Shown: positions 30,114 through 32,520 of the stretch, piece by piece | How the letters are laid out: the number at the start of each line of letters is the position of its first letter | How positions within the stretch are numbered: position 1 is the first letter of the stretch | From: a virus | Reading direction: 5' to 3' (one strand) | IMG/VR virus record: IMGVR_UViG_3300036845_000230 | Location: 1-32,520 of that record | Length of the DNA stretch: 32,520 nucleotides | Made by a program: the position numbers and the translations under genes | The notes under the pieces: model-generated | Database searches by the model: none | Told to the model about the DNA's origin: nothing | Seen by the model: the letters and a program-made list of their open reading frames with translations, nothing else

Positions 30114-31715
30114 TCAGCCGATCATGGCTTCAACATCAATTTCCTGTGCTCTCAACGGTGCTACGCCCATTGCCATCGCGAGCGCCACCATGCCGTCTAT
30201 TCGACCTGAAGATTTATTCTTGGACAAACGTCGATTGGCGCTATCCTTTCCCTCCACAACGCTGTTCGCCGCGCACATTTTCAACACTGGATGATTGCCG
30301 TGCGCCATCTTATCATCTAGTAAAATCTGTTCTAGGTCCCGCAACGCCGGTGACATGGATTTCTTGCCCTGCCCGAACTCAACAAATTTCTCATTGAACT
30401 CCTGCTCATTAAATCCATTTTCCAACAGCCACGGTTTCAAATGCTTCATGTTCCATGAGTCAAACGCCAGCTTGCGAATATCATAGGTGTCGAACACTTG
30501 CCGCAGCACCACTGCGATATACTGGTAGCTGACGCTGCGGCCGGGCGTGGTTTGAAGGAAACCTTGCTGCGCCCATAGATCGTAAGGTACTCTGTCATTC
30601 CGTGCCTTCTCGGACAGTCCCTCTTCAGGCAACCAGAATGTAGGATGCACCGACCACTTGCCATGAACGAAACCAACCAGCACTAAAGCCGTGAGATCCC
30701 TGACTTCACTTAAGTCCAACCCTGCATAAACCGCAACCTTCCCCAGATCATCGGGCTCGTCCCCATTGCGATCCCACACGCCATGGGAAATGAATGGAGA
30801 TACCGCTTCGACACGCTGATTGAGCACCAGATTACGATATTCTTGCTCTCGTGCTGGCATGCGCTTGGCATCCTGAGCCATCGCCATAGCTTCTCGAGGA
30901 TTGAGGAAATCCCCGAAAGCCGGATTGGCCAGCCGCACCGCCTCTTCACTGAACGGGTCCAGATCCATCGGCGCGCTATACACTCGGCATATCACGCGCG
31001 GATCCGCTTCAGTCAGAGCATCATCGATCAGCACACTCAACAAGTCTGCATCCGTCGGCGCCTGCGTACTGATGATCAGGCTCAGCGGGTTTTCCTGCGC
31101 GCCTGTCGCCGTCTCCAAAGCATCATAGAGTGCGCTGCGTGGCCCGCGTACTTGCCCGAGCTCATCATGAACTACGAATACCGGTGACAAGCCGTAAGCC
31201 GTGGTGACCTCTGCACTCAACGCTCTATAAGTGCTGCGATAAGCCGTGAAGAACAATTGCTTGTGCGTTTCACGGATAATCACTTGGTTTTGAAGGACCG
31301 GTGCCATCCTGATCATCTTTGCAGCAAGACTAAAGATGATCGCAGCCTGCTCCCGGCTTTGTGCTGCGGAGTAAAGGTTCGAATTCGGTATAGCCTTCGG
31401 CCCGCAGAGATGCACCAGAAGCAAGCAGGCACTCAGCGCCGTCTTTCCGTTCTTACGTGCAAAGCTGAGGATAGCACGTCTGGTGCCAGATGGATTATCA
31501 TAAATCCGTGTGATCTCTTCCTTCTGCCATCTTGCCAATCGAAACGGCTCGCCGATCAAACGGCCTTCCGGCACGAAAAGGGTATGTTCAATCCAACCTA
31601 TGATCTGCTTCGCCGTAACTTCATCAGGCGGCAGAGTCATCCATTTCGACGGCCGTCGGACCTCGGGCGAAAGTGTTGGCTTCGTCGATTTCTTTCTTTT
31701 GCTTTCGGGGCTCAT
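30114..31715 (-). CDS. terL: Terminase large subunit
   Basis: This 533-residue packaging motor subunit has an N-terminal ATPase and a C-terminal nuclease. The ATPase has a Walker A-like motif SFARKNGKTA (84-93), a Walker B motif VFVVHDE (D184, E185) and the coupling motif LIISTQAP (213-220). The nuclease has three acidic sites of RNase H type: AGLDLS (D334), AFDSWN (D419) and RIDGMVALAMAMG (D507). This arrangement and the length fit the HK97-type terminase_1 family. It overlaps the small subunit by 92 bases. The ATG at 31715 has only a weak ribosome-binding site, so coupling with the upstream gene is likely. Confidence 0.96.
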   Translation of the reverse strand: MSPESKRKKSTKPTLSPEVRRPSKWMTLPPDEVTAKQIIGWIEHTLFVPEGRLIGEPFRLARWQKEEITRIYDNPSGTRRAILSFARKNGKTALSACLLLVHLCGPKAIPNSNLYSAAQSREQAAIIFSLAAKMIRMAPVLQNQVIIRETHKQLFFTAYRSTYRALSAEVTTAYGLSPVFVVHDELGQVRGPRSALYDALETATGAQENPLSLIISTQAPTDADLLSVLIDDALTEADPRVICRVYSAPMDLDPFSEEAVRLANPAFGDFLNPREAMAMAQDAKRMPAREQEYRNLVLNQRVEAVSPFISHGVWDRNGDEPDDLGKVAVYAGLDLSEVRDLTALVLVGFVHGKWSVHPTFWLPEEGLSEKARNDRVPYDLWAQQGFLQTTPGRSVSYQYIAVVLRQVFDTYDIRKLAFDSWNMKHLKPWLLENGFNEQEFNEKFVEFGQGKKSMSPALRDLEQILLDDKMAHGNHPVLKMCAANSVVEGKDSANRRLSKNKSSGRIDGMVALAMAMGVAPLRAQEIDVEAMIG

Positions 31716-32112
31716 GTTTGCTCTGGGGTGTTAGCCGCAGCCTAGTCGCCAAGGATGTCATAGCACGATGCTCTCGTCCAAGCATGTTGCGCAATGCACC
31801 GTGCGACCTGAGGGCGCGGAGGCTGTTCTTGTCCGTCATGTTAATGTCGGCGAGTTTGTTGCTGTGGATGATTTCCATGATTTCCTGCACGATAACAACA
31901 TGCTGACAATAACCGGCAAGCAGCGGCCATGTTTCAATGGTGAACCATTCCACCGGCATGCGTGCTACGATGCCTCGCCAGACTTCAGCTTCTGCTTCAT
32001 TCAAGTACTCTGGCGGCTCTGGACGCAAATGCTCCACGTTCCCGGGCACCACGCCGAAGGCGGCGGCTGGCTTTGGTCCTTTACTACGCTGACCGTTTGC
32101 ACCATACGACAT
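31624..32112 (-). CDS. terS: Terminase small subunit, P27 family
   Basis: This 162-residue protein recognises phage DNA and starts packaging. P27-family features are PEPPEYLNEAEAEVWRGIVA near residue 32, WFTIETWPLLAGYCQHVVIV, and a C-terminal helix with RALRSHGALRNMLGREHRAM followed by RLRLTPQ. The gene directly precedes terL and overlaps it by 92 bases, so its last 30 residues share DNA with the terL start. The ribosome-binding site (GGTGAG) is weak. Confidence 0.92.
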   Translation of the reverse strand: MSYGANGQRSKGPKPAAAFGVVPGNVEHLRPEPPEYLNEAEAEVWRGIVARMPVEWFTIETWPLLAGYCQHVVIVQEIMEIIHSNKLADINMTDKNSLRALRSHGALRNMLGREHRAMTSLATRLRLTPQSKHEPRKQKKEIDEANTFARGPTAVEMDDSAA

Positions 32113-32122
32113 GTTTCACTAC

Positions 32123-32464
32123 TCACCAACGTTGATTAGGTTGAAGCCAAGGTTCCCGCCATTGATTTTCTGGAGGGATACCACCACGCCATTCGGGCTG
32201 TACTGGAGGAAGCGCTTGAACTGGACGGCGCTTCTCGTATCCAGAACAATGCCCATCAGTCGTGCATTGTACCGTGCCCTTGCTGAAAGCGCAGCCGTAA
32301 GCATCGGTGTGCGAATAGAAAGTGCCGTGAACGCGCGTGCATTTAGCGTGAACCTGCTCAGCCGTGTGATGGCCGAGCTGGAAAGTCTTTGCTCCAGCTT
32401 CCGTGGAAGCAAACAAAGCGAACAATGCGATCAACAAGAGGATGCCGTACAGCAGGTTCATCAT
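32123..32464 (-). CDS. Small exported protein with four Cys, upstream of terminase
   Basis: This 113-residue protein starts with ATG at 32464, six bases after GGAGAG. It has a signal peptide: MMNLLYGILLLIALFALFAS followed by TEAGA, with likely cleavage before KTFQLG. The mature part has four Cys in the pattern HAKCTRVHGTFYSHTDAYGC...VQCTTDGHC, which could make two disulphides, and a Pro/Trp/Gln-rich C-terminus. Similar small exported proteins occur in alphaproteobacterial genomes and prophages without known function. It could belong to lysis or exclusion of other phages, but no motif supports either. Confidence 0.75.
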   Translation of the reverse strand: MMNLLYGILLLIALFALFASTEAGAKTFQLGHHTAEQVHAKCTRVHGTFYSHTDAYGCAFSKGTVQCTTDGHCSGYEKRRPVQALPPVQPEWRGGIPPENQWREPWLQPNQRW

Positions 32465-32520
32465 TTTATCTCTCCGGTCCTCCGATTTGCGGATGTCCTG
32501 ATCACCTCTGAAACCCAAAT
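32461..32520 (-). CDS. Possible C-terminal end of an upstream gene
   Basis: A frame is open from the window edge and ends in TGA at 32461-32463, overlapping the ATG of the exported protein as ATGA, the same junction style used elsewhere in this cluster. The 19 visible residues (ending NRRTGEIK) are too few to identify a family. Confidence 0.3.
   Translation of the reverse strand: MWVSEVIRTSANRRTGEIK

Noticed and set aside
1-32520. tRNA genes, integrase, attachment site, lysis cassette, anti-defence or toxin-antitoxin system
   Set aside because: Looked for in gaps and among small genes; no cloverleaf, recombinase motif, holin/endolysin pair or known toxin pair was found in this window.

Overview
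The window is one contiguous stretch of a tailed-phage (Caudoviricetes) genome or prophage. Every supported gene lies on the minus strand, so gene order reads from high to low coordinates. It holds a complete packaging, head and contractile-tail morphogenesis module. No integrase, replication, host-takeover or lysis gene is visible, so lifestyle cannot be judged. The host is not shown directly. The style of the two small exported Cys-rich proteins and of the collagen/C1q-type fibres resembles phages and prophages of alphaproteobacteria (Rhizobiales), but that is inference from memory of families.

Layout in transcription order. (1) 32520-30114: an exported Cys-rich protein, a P27-type small terminase and the large terminase. 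(2) 30113-28796: a TATAAT promoter with extended -10, a Pro/Gly/His repeat protein, a CxxC mini-protein and a second exported Cys-rich protein. (3) 28631-25292: a 1021-residue fibre of collagen and C1q-like domains, then an 87-residue protein. (4) 25311-17323: HK97-type head genes. These are a prohead protease fused in frame to a major capsid protein (with a well-placed internal ribosome-binding site for capsid alone), a terminator-like hairpin, a small coiled-coil protein, the portal, a collagen-like fibre, a head-tail connector, a second HK97-fold capsid protein and a gp10-like protein. (5) 17332-1: a contractile tail in nearly the gene order of phage Mu. It runs head closure, tail terminator, gp38-like DUF2635, sheath, tube, gp41-like chaperone with a -1 frameshift extension, two paralogous tape-measure proteins carrying wall-degrading domains, a split gp43, gp44 to gp48, and a tail fibre running off the left edge.

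The genes work together as one assembly line: terminase packages DNA through the portal into an HK97-type prohead, the connector and closure proteins join it to a Mu-type sheathed tail, and gp44-gp48 form the baseplate. Genes are packed with ATGA, TAATG or GTGA junctions, which implies translational coupling. No stretch of 300 bases or more lacks a gene.

Most notable are duplications and nested coding: two HK97-fold capsid proteins, two tape-measure proteins with different enzymatic cargo, a protease-capsid fusion with internal starts, a frameshift at TTTTTTC in the tail chaperone, and two independent collagen-containing fibre proteins, one inside the head gene cluster.
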